Assembly (NCBI GenBank): GCA_006386115.1
Contig: VFIW01000059.1
Location: 1 to 64,000 of the forward strand
Reading direction: 5' to 3'
DNA from: Globisporangium splendens
Lineage: Eukaryota > Oomycota > Peronosporomycetes > Pythiales > Pythiaceae
Length of the DNA: 64,000 nucleotides
Shown: one piece after another, positions 51,801-63,482 of the stretch
Position numbering within the stretch: position 1 is the stretch's first letter
Layout of the letters: every line of letters begins with the position of its first letter
The notes under the pieces: generated by a model
Told to the model about the DNA's origin: nothing
The model's database searches: none
The model's input: only the letters and a program-made list of their open reading frames with translations
Made by a program: the position numbers and the translations under genes

Positions 51801-53838
51801 TAAGCTCGACCATCCACAGGACGAAGCGATCACGGCATTACGATGCGACAAGACCAATACTCACCTCGTGACATGTGATGCCACCGGGTACGTCAAAGGT
51901 CTGGGATCTGAGTGTTTCGCCTGAGCATGAGGGTGTGACACTCGCGTATTGCTGCCACTGGCGGCTCGGCTGTGCGCGCATGCTCGGCGTGGATTCCATC
52001 GAGAATGCAAGGGTTGCAGAGCTGTACCTACTGCTGTCCTGTGGCAATGGGGAGGTGAGTGTGTGGACATTGGATGGCGTACTCGTGGGCATCTTTGGGA
52101 AGCACCACGCGTGGCAACTCGGTCGCTCCTCAACGTACGCATCGAGTACCTCCAGCTGCGTGTAGCCATCGGATTCGCTATCGGGGCTAACAACGGATAC
52201 GTCAGCGGTGACGTTGCCAGCGGCACAAAAGCATTTCATCGGTTGCTACTCGATTGCCTCGCTTAGCAGCAATGGGAGCGACGCGAAAGAGACATTTCTC
52301 CTCGAGGATTCCATGCCAAAGCCCGGTGAAGTCTGGATCTGCGTGTCGGGCCATCGCTCCCGTGTCATGACCATGAACGCAAAGAAACAAGAGAACAACA
52401 ATACAGCAATGGTAACAACAACACGATTCACCATACTGGCATGCTGTCAATAACGACAGGCAGCGGGTTTGGCAGCAGCAGCGCGTCGATCGTGTTGCCT
52501 CGACGACAAAGCAATAACAATTGTCTGTTAAGTACTCCAGGCACCAGCAATGCTGAGCCACAGCGTGGAAATACGCTGTCATCGTTGCCGTTCCTACAGC
52601 AGAAGTTGGCGGAAAATGCCGGCGAGATCACGGAACTCATCACGGTCGTCAAGGTCACGCGTGGCGAGGTACGTTTGTTCATTTTTGTAATCCAAGTTGG
52701 CAAGTAGTCCAGAATGGCTCTAACTCTGGTTGATGTGCTGTAGATTTCGTGTTGGGACGGGCACGGCAGCAAGACGCCGGTGCTCAAGGTGATCGAGATG
52801 AGCGACTTTGTGCGCAAGACCGGGTGGACCAAGCAATCGCTGCTGTCGCAATTCATCGGCCGCATGTTTGTGTACGTTCACATTGTGACCAAGCCTCTTT
52901 GCGCGCGCAAGTGGCGTGCACTTCAGCCTAATGATGCTCGTATTTCTTTATGCTATTGCCTGCCTTAGCGACGATCCCTCATGCTTTCGTGTTCAAGCGA
53001 TCTGCATGAATCCGTTGGATCCGGTACGTCATTCCCCCTTTGCATCACCTTGGGACTGCTACTTGAGGGAAGATTTCTCACTGCATGCAATGTCTGCGCT
53101 CTACTACAGACGAAACCAGACAAGAAAGTGTACACGTTGATCGACATGCTTGGGCTGGCGCACGCCATGCGACCACTCAACACGGCCGTGTCCATGGCGC
53201 GGCTCAAGTTGCAAGACGGCCTCGTCGTCGCGCACAACCAGACGCAAGCTGCTCGCATCGCCGGCAGTGGTGGTGCAACAAGCTCACCTCGAAAGTACGT
53301 TTCTTGCCCAAGTCAAAACTTTCATAGTATTGCTGGTTGCAGTCTCACGAACCTGGACCAATGTTCTGTGACTTCTAATGGCAGGCGAACGCTTGTTCCG
53401 ATGGCACTGAGCAGTGATACTTCCCCGATCTCTCAGCTGCAAAGCCTGCGAGTAGGAAACGAAGGTGGTGCTGGTGGAGGTGGGAATGGCTCCGATCTGA
53501 CCCCGATGCCACCGTCATCACCCTCGATACTGGGACCCAACCTCGGCTCCATTGCCAGTGCCACGAGGACGCTGCCGCTGATCAAACCGCGCGAGAAGCG
53601 CGAAATGGGCGGCTTGCTCCCCAAACGCTCGTCCGTGCGCGTGCGCCACGATGCGTCGGTCGATTTCCGCCGCATCCACAATCCTGACGACATCCCAAAG
53701 AACTTTCGCGCCGTGATCCAGCAGCAGCAACAGCAGAAAGCGATGGTGACGAACAACCGAACGAGTGCGGCGACGGCGGCAACTTTGTCGAATTTGAATC
53801 GAAGTGGAGGAGGCTTTGACGGCGTCCTACCTGGATGA

Positions 53839-55565
53839 GACGATGCTGCCACGATCGACAAACGGCAGAATGCGGCGCTCATGATCAACTCTCGATTAAG
53901 GCGCCAAGTCACATGCCCTGGTCGTCATGCGTTCTTCCAACATGCCACCTTGAATCGAGCTCAACAGCTTTGATTCCGACGGTTGGAACCTGCTCAGCCA
54001 TACAACTCATCGACATGATTGAGGTTGTTAGCAGCCACTGGGACAATGCCAATCGCGTCTATCGTGGCGCCTTGACTCGGAAGATTTCTGAAGCAGAACG
54101 TATGAACTGTGGAACCACAACGGCTCGATGATCCATGTTGTCCTCCGTCATCTTTTTTTTTTTCTTTCCATTTTCTGGTTTATAGGGTGGAAACTTGTCG
54201 CGCCTTGCGCCATTTCGACTGCCTCTGGTGCGAATGCGACGCGTATGCCATTCAACATTTTTTGCGCACGTGGCAAGCCACAAATTCGCCATGAAGCCGT
54301 CGTCCGGAGCGGCCACCACAGCACATAACGACCCTTTGATTAGAGAGAGAGAGATGGCTCATTTTCCGCGTTCTTCTTCGCCATGCATACGCGACACGCA
54401 CATGGAGAACACATAGAGAATGCCACACACACACACACACGCCACCCAAAGCCAACTAGAGAAATGTGCTTGTTTACCTTGACATGATGGATGCGTAGCG
54501 GTTGTGGTTCGTTGGTTCAACACATGGCGGGTGGTGGTTTCCCTCTTGAAGGGAACGAACGGACGAACCAACAACAGCAGCAACTTGGCGTCTTTTCTCA
54601 GACGAGAGCACGAATTGCACGCACTCGACTAAGCGCTTTGCGACCATCGACGTCATCGCTCGTCGGCATGATGCGGCGCATCGTCGTGATGTGATAGGAA
54701 GAGAGAGATCGCCCATCTCTTCTCAGGTACCATGCACGTACAGAAGGCGCTTACGGTAATCCGACCACCTGTTTTCCCATTAGCGCACACCATACGCTAT
54801 TGATAGTATCATAAAAGAAGACCTGCCTGATTGTGTGTATGGCAGCACTTTGCCTTTCCTTGCTGCCATATACCGTACGCGCTGTATGCGCAACACGCAC
54901 ACACAACGATAGCCACCATTCTAACTGGCCATCTTCTTGCGCTTCTCGTCCCTCTCTTCTCCTCTTCTTGGACCGCCCACCACGAGAATGCACCGCGCTC
55001 CACGCGCCTATTATGCAGGCACCTGCCATTAACGCAGCGACATCGTATGCACACATCCATCCACAGCGGTGCGTGCATGGCTTCGGTCATGGCATGGCAG
55101 TTGACTCTGCTTGCAATCTGCGTGCCGTTTGCCGCACTCTCACAAAGCGACGCTTCAGCAGCCCTCTCGCTCAGGGTGGTGATGAATGCAGACTTTTCTT
55201 CAGGGACAATCACTCTAAGTTCAACCGCACTCTGTTTGTTTTGTGAATGCGTATAAAACACTTCTTTACAAATTTCAAGTAGTTCGAAAATTTGGTCGAC
55301 TGATTTAAACATTGCGCATCCCGGTTCGTTCTCAGATGGAACCGGCCTGGACCGCGTTTCTCCACATACTACTGCCATCACGACATCGTCAACGTCGTTT
55401 CGAGCCAATAAAGGTGGCCGGTTTCTGTGGGCAGAGAGAAAGAGAAAGAGAAAGAGAGAGAGAGAGAGAAGCTTCCGCAACCGCCCCATTCCGCAATCTC
55501 CCTCGACAGAAGCAAGTCCCTCTTGCCTCACACACAGATAGCTACACATCCTAGAAACCAACAGC
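53839..55565. other. Intergenic with microsatellites
   Basis: 1.7 kb without a supportable gene. It contains a T run (~54159-54170), an AC repeat (~54425-54442), a GA repeat (~54344-54354) and a longer GA/GAAA repeat (~55436-55471) about 95 bp before the next start codon. The 329-codon minus-strand frame 54809-55798 runs through the GA repeat and the next gene and is treated as a shadow. Confidence 0.45.
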
Positions 55566-56273
55566 ATGGCGACGGTGTCGATGCAAGCAGGTGAGACAGC
55601 CTTCGGCAACATGAGTCTCCAGCTGTCGCCGGCGTTCCGGTCGGCGAGCGAGAACGCTCTTCGCGAGCGGCAGCGCCAAACGGACCTCCAGAAGATGCGT
55701 GAACTCGCGAGAAGCGACGAGTTCTCGGACGATGAGAGCGACGGCGAAGAGAGTGACGACGAGAACGAAGAAGAGGAGAAGCAGGAGAACCTGGACACGT
55801 TTGAAAACCGACGCCCGAGTCCCGCGTCGGTGTCGTTGACCCCAAGACGCCACTCGCCATATCACCGCACTCAGCCGAATCACGTGGCAGCGGCACAGGC
55901 GGCTGCAGCGACGAATGTGGACACGATCGATCTGAGTGACGATGATATCGACGTCAAAGAGACGATGTTTGTGCCATTTCGTCAACCTGTTCGATCGGAG
56001 CGATCCCCTAGAATGGATCGTTTCATGCAGAAACGCATCGCCCAGCAACAGCGACGACAAAATCAAGAGCCGAATGTGAGCCCAAAGGTAAGACGAGCGA
56101 CACATTTCGGCTTCCTCATATTGAATCTGAGTAGATTTCTGATGAGTCAACTTGTTGCGATGAACGTGTGATAGGGTGACGACTGGACAATTGTGGACAA
56201 GTCGCCGACTTTTGAGCGCCTATTGCAGCGAAAGTTGAGTGAAGGAAGCGACTGGTTTGCGCAGCGTCGTTGA
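55566..56273 (+). CDS. Small acidic protein, unknown function (one intron)
   Basis: Exons 55566-56087 and 56175-56273; intron 56088-56174 is GT-AG, phase 0; 206 residues. The N-terminus is a helix with ALRERQRQTDLQKMRELARS. Residues ~55-80 are a run of Asp/Glu/Ser. A second acidic Ser patch (DTIDLSDDDID) follows, resembling a SUMO-interacting motif, then a basic Arg/Gln stretch. The conserved-looking end is GDDWTIVDKSP..FERLLQRKL. No family is recognised. It is probably nuclear or cytosolic; no TM or signal peptide is seen. Confidence 0.65.
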
Positions 56274-57586
56274 TTTTATTGCGGGCGGAAATATAGATAT
56301 TTATGAGCTGCGCCAAGTCGACACACACCCAACGAAACTCGAACCAGCTCCAACTTCGCTGTGGCTGATTCAAGGACAAGAAGCGTGAGTGTCGTACAAA
56401 CCAAACCGTCGAGTTCCATTCGCTAACAGTGTTTTGCTATTAAGGAGGAAACAATCGTAAGCCCTTTGCGTTTTCTTTATTCCTGTGTTGTTGATGCTCA
56501 CGACTTTATTGTACACGAGTCCACACATCCATCGAGAGCATATATCCTTCGAACACTGAGCCGGCAGGAGTCACTCAGTTGCTGTGTCAGGCAGCCGTTC
56601 AGCTTCATCTGATCTCAACTCTTACGTTCCAACCGTCCGTGTTGATGTTGAAGAGCAACCGATTCCAAGGTAAACGCCATCCGTTTTGCAAGCAGACAGT
56701 CGCGTTTACCGTTGCTACCGAGCTCACGCATATAGTTGCGGTTACAGCGTTTCTTTTATCATCTTGGCGTCGACGCGACGCAGAAGAAAACGCACCGAGT
56801 CCCTTTTCAACATCCTCATGAACGACGAAACTACTGTTCAACATCCTTGGTGTCGTGGGGATATAAACACATGCCAGTCAACGATGATCTGATGACGTCC
56901 ATAGCCAGATCAGACGGCGAGGGCACCTGAATGAGGCTGAGAGTCCACCAATGGAGTTATTAATACTGCTTTCAAGTCTCTGGTTGTCATCCTGCAGGCT
57001 TCAGATTCCAAGACCCAACGCCAGACCATTACAGCCAAACTCTTTTTTTCTCAGAAGCGCGACATCCGACAATAAAGCATGCTTCGACCCATTGTCGCTC
57101 CTGCTGCGGCGATCGACAGCTTCCAGCTCCTGGCAGGAATCCAAGCAACAGAGGTGATTTGTGGGATTTGTCAAGACTGCAACCAGCTCAACAAGTTCGA
57201 CAACGAGCTCGTGGTATCGCCGTGCTACTACCGGTATCATAGAGCGGTACCACCACTGTCACGGGTAGAGTAGCAGCTTCTCGCTCCCTCAGATCGTTTG
57301 TTTTTTTTATCCAGGGTGTAGCTTTCTAACCAGCACTTGCACCAGCGACAATGGTTGCATCTGCACATGCAATGAATGCGTGTCGCCGCCGAGTGACGGT
57401 CGCATGTAGTGGGTAAAACCCGAACAGAGTTCGAATGAGGTAAATATCCATATCCCCCAAGCGGGTTTTTGCTTCAAGCACCACACATTTATACCGGTAT
57501 GACGTATATTTCGCAATAGTGGATTGTATCCATAAAATAAGTATACTGCAAGATATAGGAGGATGACATCGAAGAGCTCATACGCT
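56274..57586. other. Intergenic, nothing supportable
   Basis: Between the 3' end of the acidic protein and the 3' end of the ankyrin gene. A 64-codon frame at 57079-57273 with two CxxC pairs (CGICQDC) may be a relic; no homologue is evident. Confidence 0.4.
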
Positions 57587-58504
57587 CTAGCAGCTAGTGA
57601 CTGCCGTTTGCGGCACGCTCATGTGCACATCCGTCACGGATTCCAGGCGCGACTGCAATTCCAACCATGCGACCACATGGTCGTGGCCATGCTTTGCAGC
57701 ATTGCGCGTGGCGTTGTGCGTCCATTTCAACTTGCAGGTCTCATGAAGCCACATCACGACGTGCAAGTGGCCATTCGATGCTGCACCATCGATCGCCATC
57801 GACGTGCAGCCCTCAGGTCGGTTCTGGTGTAGCCACATCACGACGTCCAGATGACCCTGGCGAGCAGCCCAGTCCATCGCCTGCGTCGTGCAACCCTCTT
57901 GGCGGTTCGCATGCAGCCACTGCACAAGTTCCAAGCGACCGCGTTGCGCTGCGCAGTCCATGGCGCGCGTTGTGCACCCTTCGCTCCGATTCGCATGCAG
58001 CCACTTCACGACCTCGAGGTGACCATGTCGCGCAGCTTCGTCCATCGCGGCCATGGACGTGCGGTCGATGGAGCTGTTCGCGTGCAACCACGTCATGATG
58101 TCGAGGTGGCCTCGCTCGGCAGCGATCTCAATGGCCCATGTGCACTTGCGGTTGGGGAACGTGTGGTGCAGCCACTGCACGATGTGCAGGTGTCCATGCG
58201 CTGCGGCAGCTTCAATCGCGAGTTCAACGTTGCAGGTCGTATCCACTGGCGTCCGACGTGAAGTCGTGTTCGTTTCGCACTCACCCGCGACCTTCTTCTT
58301 CTTGGCTTCTTGCATCGCATGCACGCGCTGCACGAGCTGGAGGTTTCCCTTGGCGGCTGCCTCTGCGAGCTTGAACCCAGCTGACGCATCTGCAAATTCG
58401 CTGATGGTTTGCAGCACGTGAGGCAGTGCTTCAATGGAATCGCGCTGCTGGCACACGACGACGGCGCTGGTGAGGACGAAGGGCGACAAGTCGGTGGACG
58501 CCAT
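57587..58504 (-). CDS. Ankyrin-repeat protein (oomycete type)
   Basis: 305 residues from MASTDLSPFVLTSAVVV; an in-frame Met at 58588 is less likely. Residues ~20-75 are the F-box-like or leader helix common in this family (HVLQTISEFADASAGF, KLAEAAAKGNLQLVQRVH). From ~105, about seven ankyrin repeats of the form AA..GHLEVVKWLHANRSEGCTTxAMD follow. The repeats are near copies of each other and of the decayed gene at 60.2-60.9 kb. Such proteins bind partners through the repeat surface; no target is known. Single exon. A GCTCATCC word in the 5' leader at ~58585-58592 weakly resembles an initiator. Confidence 0.88.
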   Translation of the reverse strand: MASTDLSPFVLTSAVVVCQQRDSIEALPHVLQTISEFADASAGFKLAEAAAKGNLQLVQRVHAMQEAKKKKVAGECETNTTSRRTPVDTTCNVELAIEAAAAHGHLHIVQWLHHTFPNRKCTWAIEIAAERGHLDIMTWLHANSSIDRTSMAAMDEAARHGHLEVVKWLHANRSEGCTTRAMDCAAQRGRLELVQWLHANRQEGCTTQAMDWAARQGHLDVVMWLHQNRPEGCTSMAIDGAASNGHLHVVMWLHETCKLKWTHNATRNAAKHGHDHVVAWLELQSRLESVTDVHMSVPQTAVTSC

Positions 58505-60260
58505 GGCTCTCTGATCTTTGTTGGTACTTGAGCTGCTGGCTTGGTGGTAAATGCAGGAGTGGGGACTCCACAAGAGTGAGGACACCACAAGGATGAGCTC
58601 GCCTTCGGAGTTTCTGTGTCAGACTTCGTGTTCTCCGAAGGCGAACAACTGCAACTTGAAATGAGTCGCTCTGTGTATCGTGTCACTACTATTGGCTGAA
58701 AATACATATTTACTGACTGCTGATTGGCTACAGGCGAACGGATGCACAAAATCCTTCTTTATTTTTGCCGATGATTTATAGTTTTCACACCAAGCTCAGA
58801 CGATCCAAGGGAAGATCCTGCTGTGTCTTTCTTCTTTCGTCTCACGTGGCGAATGAACTCACTTGGGCACCACACATTTCCACACCTCTCTCTATCGCTA
58901 TATGCCACGTTTGTTTCGTCCAGAAACCCCATGGCTTGCCATAAAGCTAATGCTCATGAGCAAGCGCTTTGATTACGTGGAAACCCGTATTCATGCGCAT
59001 CCCGATCCGTTTTTGCGACGGCGGCAGAAAATGACTTCAAGTAGCTCTTGAACTTGACTCCTGCACGATTATAGTAGATGGACTTGAACTTGACGAGTGT
59101 GCGTCTACGGACGTTTATGCAGTGGTGTTTGCAGACGTCTCTGTAGCCAGGTTTATGTCTGTTCAATGGGGTTGACATGGATACGTGTAGGTCGCTTCTG
59201 AACTGCAACTTGAAAAACGGATTTCGACAGTAATCCAACATCAAAGACACTGTGTGTCTACAATTCTGGGCTAAGAGTAAGGAAACCTAGTTCAATATGA
59301 GTCAAGTGATGGTGTTCCATCACTGTGATAGTGGCCAGGCGTGACGAACAGACCGTGGAGCCTGCACACGGACACCAAGTTCAGGCGTGTCACTGGTTCT
59401 CTGTTGCAGAAATCATGTGCAACCAGCCTGCCAAGTGAAACGCAAATGTCAAGTGCATGCGGCTATGCACTCGGACAAGGTTAGTTAGGGTCGGACTGCG
59501 CGAAATCGCACACTCGAGAATCCAGGCATGTGAGGTGAAGCTCCTAGTGTGCCATGCGTTTGTTGTGCGTTGAATACGCAATTGTTGCTTATCCCTCACT
59601 ATCCTGTTATCGCGATCCTTTCTTGACTACGAAAAAGAAAAGAATGAAGGCGCATGTGCGGTGCCAGAAAGTTATCCAGGTCTCCAGATTGCTTGGAACG
59701 GCCAATTTTGAAGTCTCACTCACGTCATCTCGACGAATATCAGGTTTCTTGGTAAAATTGCCAACGGCTAGTATTGCAGCTGCGGGTCTCCACGTACGCA
59801 CCGAGTTGTGGCGTCGTGGGGTTTCCACAAACACCCTGAGCGCAAACCATGGAATACTCGTACGCATACAGGAGCTGGAAATCCTGCATTTACCCTCTTA
59901 TTCTTTCGGTGAAGCGCGCACAGCCACACATGATCACTTCGTGGATCAAAACGTGCCTCGAAAGCAAATGATAACGAATTTTGGCCAATGAACGGATGTG
60001 ACGGCTGTTCGATTGAAGGAAACAGCCAATCATCGATCGAATTGGTGGACCCAAAAATCCACAGCCATTTTGTCAACATGTCGCACCCGAGATCACAGAT
60101 GGGCTACACAATGGCAGCGTCGAAATGGCTGACTTTCCCTTTTCGGATGCTCAAAATTTGCATTCCTACTGCGTTTGAGCACACATAATCAGTTTCTCAG
60201 TGGCGTGTGTGCATCCACAACCTAAGTTCCGTCCTTGCCACCTTGCAGCTAGTTGCGTCT
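58505..60260. other. Intergenic, nothing supportable
   Basis: Upstream region of the ankyrin gene and of its decayed paralogue. No frame with gene-like composition. Confidence 0.4.
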
Positions 60261-60852
60261 TCAGTCTCCGCTTCCTTCATCCTTGTCAGCACCGTCGTCG
60301 TGTGTCAACAGCGCGATTCCATTGCCGCTCTGCGCCATGTACTCCAAAGTATCATTGAGTTCGCAGACGTATCGCCCGGATTGAAGCTCTCGCAATGGGA
60401 AACCTCAAACTGGTGCAGCGCGTGCATGCGATCCAAACGATCAAGAAGAATGCCAAGACCGAGACCAAGTTCAAGGGCTGCACCACACGTTCCCCAACCG
60501 CAAGTGCACATGAGCCATTGAGATCGCTGCCGAACGAGGCCACCTCGACATCATGACGTGGTCGCACGCGAACAGCTCCATCGACCGCACGTCCATGGCC
60601 GCGATGGACGAAGCTGCGCGACATGGTCACCTCGAGGTCGTGAAGTGGCTGCATGCGAACCGCAAAGACGCAAGCGATGGACTGGGCTGCTCACTGGGGT
60701 CATTTGGACGTCGTTCAATGGCGATCGACGGAGCCGTCGCGAATGGCCACTTGCACATCGTGATGTGGCTTCACGAAACCTGCAGGCTTCAATGGACGCA
60801 CAACACCGTGTGCGGTGCCACAAAGCGTGGTCACGACCATGTGGTCGCATAG
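60261..60852 (+). pseudogene. Decayed ankyrin-repeat gene, inverted paralogue of 57587-58504
   Basis: The plus strand carries VVVCQQRDSIAALRHVLQSI and EFADVSPGLKLS, then frame loss, then NSSIDRTSMAAMDEAARHG, HLEVVKWLHANR, a gap, and SMAIDGAVANGHLHIVMWLHET. These match the intact gene in the same order, with deletions of about two repeats and several frameshifts. It ends at a TAG after HDHVVA where the intact gene continues. Not functional. Confidence 0.85.
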
Positions 60853-61045
60853 TTGCAATCGAGACAATCGCCTGGCTGTCGTTAATCTGTGTGTGGTTGA
60901 TGATGGGTGCAACGTTGGTCTTGTGACCTCCAACGATTAGATGAGTAGTAGTGTTGTGTCGTGCATTCGCTGTTAAATATACTGAAATGGCTCATCTCTC
61001 TCAAACACCTATATTCGTTTTAAATACGCTCTTGCCAAAGCAAAC

Positions 61046-61546
61046 TCAGTACGAGATTCGCTCGTCGATGCGGTCAGGGAGCCGCTGCGTGAGCTGCTGC
61101 TTCTGCTTCTCCCACATGGCCTTAGTCATCGGGATGTGCTTCCCCGAGACGACCGTCGTCTTGGCGCGCACGCACGCGAGGTTGCGCGGAATGGCCACAG
61201 GTGGGATCACGAGCCGCCGCATGCAGCTGAAGCTGAACTTGAACACTGTCGCGGGGCACGTGTCCTTGATGCGCTGCTTAAGCTCCGCGGCTTCCCTCGA
61301 GAGTTCACTGTGGACCAACCGCGTCGACGGCTTCTTTCCCTGCTTCTTCTTCTTCTTGATGATAGATCCGTTTTGCTGGTTCATTACTGCTGCAGAGCGC
61401 GCATAGGCGTCCACGGCGACGCCGTGATGCGATAGGTAGAGCAGACTGCGTGCGCGGTCCTTGCGCTTCTTGGTGGCTGCGTCCGCGTGGTCCACGTGCA
61501 TGCGCAGCGGCTGTGTCTTGCTTACGAACGTCTTGCTGATCGCCAT
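61046..61546 (-). CDS. Small basic protein, unknown function
   Basis: 166 residues, GC3-rich and without introns. It is Lys/Arg-rich throughout, with KKRKDRAR near the N-terminus and a KKKKKQGKK run in the middle, likely nuclear or nucleolar. The C-terminal third (CVRAKTTVVSGKHIPMTKAM) looks structured. No family is recognised and no TM or signal peptide is seen. Good codon bias supports it as real. Confidence 0.65.
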   Translation of the reverse strand: MAISKTFVSKTQPLRMHVDHADAATKKRKDRARSLLYLSHHGVAVDAYARSAAVMNQQNGSIIKKKKKQGKKPSTRLVHSELSREAAELKQRIKDTCPATVFKFSFSCMRRLVIPPVAIPRNLACVRAKTTVVSGKHIPMTKAMWEKQKQQLTQRLPDRIDERISY

Positions 61547-62681
61547 TTCGTTTGCTGTCTGCTACTATAATAGCGTAGCTCTTGGTTTTTTGCTGTGGCG
61601 CGAAAAAACGACTTGTGTGCCTGCAAATGATGGGATGGGCTCGTGATTCGACTGGACGCTGGTCTCATCGCCGTGCTGGTGGTGGCGAACGCACGGTCAC
61701 AACGCCGGGCCATTCACGCTCGCGAGCACACCATCGCGGGTCTCGTCAATTGAGCTCTTGAGTGCAGACGTCCAGCGCTGACGCCAGGGTCCATTCGTTG
61801 CCAGCGCTTTCCAATCTCCACCACTGATGTGCACTTTTTGGGCTGTCGTGACATGGCATGTGACGGGGCACGAGGTGTTGCCACTCATCCGAATAAATGT
61901 CGACGTATTCGTTGCAACAGGCAAAGTATACTTTATCTGTATGGAAAGAATGTCTCGATACGCTTGATAGGATCAATTTGTAGAGGTGATGAGTTCCTGT
62001 TTGCATGCACCCCCAGATGGCGGCTCCGCTTGTGACAAACACCAAATTTGCTTTTCTGTTTTCTGTGCTCCCGAGTCGGAGCCCAAGAGCAAAGCCAGTG
62101 GTCTCATAATGACGTCAACGCGCACTGCAGGCAGATAGAAATGGCTCAGGGAGGCAGTCAATTCTGCGCGAGTTCGAGGAAGAGAGACACAGCCTAGGTT
62201 GCCTACTTTGAAACGCAACCGAGCCCATGCAACACACGCGACTGATCACTTGGGTCCTGATCTCTATGTTCCGGTGGTGCTGATAAGAGCACAGAGCCGT
62301 AGAAGCGCTTGCCTGATCGAGTGGCGCTCAGCTGGATGGAAATGGAGCCCAGGTAGCCGGATCTTCTGGCACAGGACTAGGAAAAATGAGACGCAACCTG
62401 TCAAGATCAGTTCAATGATTAACTAGGTTATGCACCTACACTGTGGAGCTTGCACCAAAGCTCCAATACAAACACACAACGAGACACGATAGCTTGTAAT
62501 CTTGGATCATGCTGACTTTGTTCATGATGACGTTGCTGTTTCCACACAAAGACACGAACACACACGCATTTTTCTTCAAAAGCAGCAGATCTTCATTCAT
62601 TCTCCGTTGCACAAAGACAACCGCAGAGAGCTCATTTCGTTCACAATTGGCATCCATTGACGCTGGCTGACGCACGTTGGC
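61547..62681. other. Intergenic, nothing supportable
   Basis: 1.1 kb between the upstream side of the basic protein and the 3' end of the glutaredoxin gene. No coding frame, tRNA or repeat was recognised. Confidence 0.4.
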
Positions 62682-63482
62682 TTAGTATTGAGCCATCGAG
62701 TCGAGGAGTGGGATGTCGGCGGCTTCTGACATGTAGTCCATGTACTCGCGCAGCTTCGTTGGCCACTTCAGACCCTTGACGAGCGTCAAGCCGCGAAGAC
62801 GGCCAAACAGGTCAATGTCGTCGTAGCTGAGCGACTCGTTCACAGAGCGGTTCGAGTAAAACATGTCCGAGAGCTTCTCCAAGTACGCGTTGGCTTCCTC
62901 GACCAGCTCTGGCGACTTGGCAAGCGCATCCTTGAACGATCCAATCGTCTTTTCCTTCTTGATGCGGTAGTACTCGCGCGATTCCTTTTGTGCAAACTCC
63001 GGGAACACAGCCGCGTGGAAGCGTGGGTGGTACAGCAAACGAAACACCTCAGCGGTGTCCTTGATCCACTGCTTGATCTCGTCGCGGTTGGCCGATTCCT
63101 TCAGCAGCACGCTGCCACCGTAGTTGGTGTCCACGTAGCGCACGATGTCCATGCTCTCTGGGAACGGCTTGCCCACTGGCGGCTGCAAGATCGGCGCCTG
63201 CTTGGCACCGACAAGTCCAATCGGGGTTGCTTCGTCGTGGTTCGCGAGGAATACGAGCTCATGCGGAACCTTCTTGAACCCAAAGATCATACGCGCGCGC
63301 ACGCAGAACGGGCAGTGGTCGTAGATGTACAGCTTTGGCAGCACGACAGTCTCTGGAGTCTTGGCAGCAGCGGCGCTCTTCGTGGCCAGCGCGGCCTTCT
63401 GGGTCGCGAGCAGCGACGTCGCGGCAGCGCCAATGGCACTTCCGAGCGTCAACGCGACGCCGAACTTGGCGAGATCCGACAT
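62682..63482 (-). CDS. Glutaredoxin-2 (GrxB)-type protein
   Basis: 266 residues from MSDLAKFGVALTLGSAIGAA; a Met at 63692 would add 70 residues of leader-like composition. Residues ~7-28 are hydrophobic (anchor or targeting). The thioredoxin-like domain at ~50-125 has YIYDHCPFCVRARMIFG (CPFC; CPYC is usual in bacterial Grx2), PILQPPVGKPFPESMDI with the cis-Pro, and a GST-like Ser. The C-terminal helical domain at ~150-260 has the Grx2 signature DIDLFGRLRGLTLVKGLKWP. It reduces disulphides with glutathione. The N-terminal hydrophobic stretch is absent from bacterial GrxB and suggests membrane or organelle placement. Confidence 0.88.
   Translation of the reverse strand: MSDLAKFGVALTLGSAIGAAATSLLATQKAALATKSAAAAKTPETVVLPKLYIYDHCPFCVRARMIFGFKKVPHELVFLANHDEATPIGLVGAKQAPILQPPVGKPFPESMDIVRYVDTNYGGSVLLKESANRDEIKQWIKDTAEVFRLLYHPRFHAAVFPEFAQKESREYYRIKKEKTIGSFKDALAKSPELVEEANAYLEKLSDMFYSNRSVNESLSYDDIDLFGRLRGLTLVKGLKWPTKLREYMDYMSEAADIPLLDSMAQY

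Larger units (their letters stand above)
43402..53838 (+). pseudogene. EF-hand/WD40-repeat protein gene, LINE in intron 2, frame broken downstream
   Basis: Exon 1 is 43402-43583, exon 2 43708-43765, exon 3 49209-50579, exon 4 50677 to about 51895. Exons 1-2 give an EF-hand pair (LFQKIDANSDGTVDWDELTN with calcium-loop D, N, D, T, D...E). Exon 3 opens HVFLSGSDNGS, and exons 3-4 carry WD40 blades (KDGSVRTWNG, SSDNTFKVWD, LDGKILLWS) with long Ser/Thr inserts. At about 51893-51898 one surplus base shifts the frame just before VWDLSVSP. Later pieces (to 52165, 52208-52450, 52441-52668, 52744-52869, 53110-53294, 53385-53838) look coding but need at least two more frame changes plus introns at 52669-52743, 52870-53109 and 53295-53384. 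EF-hand/WD40 proteins of this kind are often ciliary scaffolds; the role here is inferred. The last pieces could belong to a separate gene. Confidence 0.7.

Noticed and set aside
54809..55798. 329-codon minus-strand frame
   Set aside because: Its N-terminus is the complement of the acidic Ser/Glu run of the gene at 55566, and its middle is a GA microsatellite.
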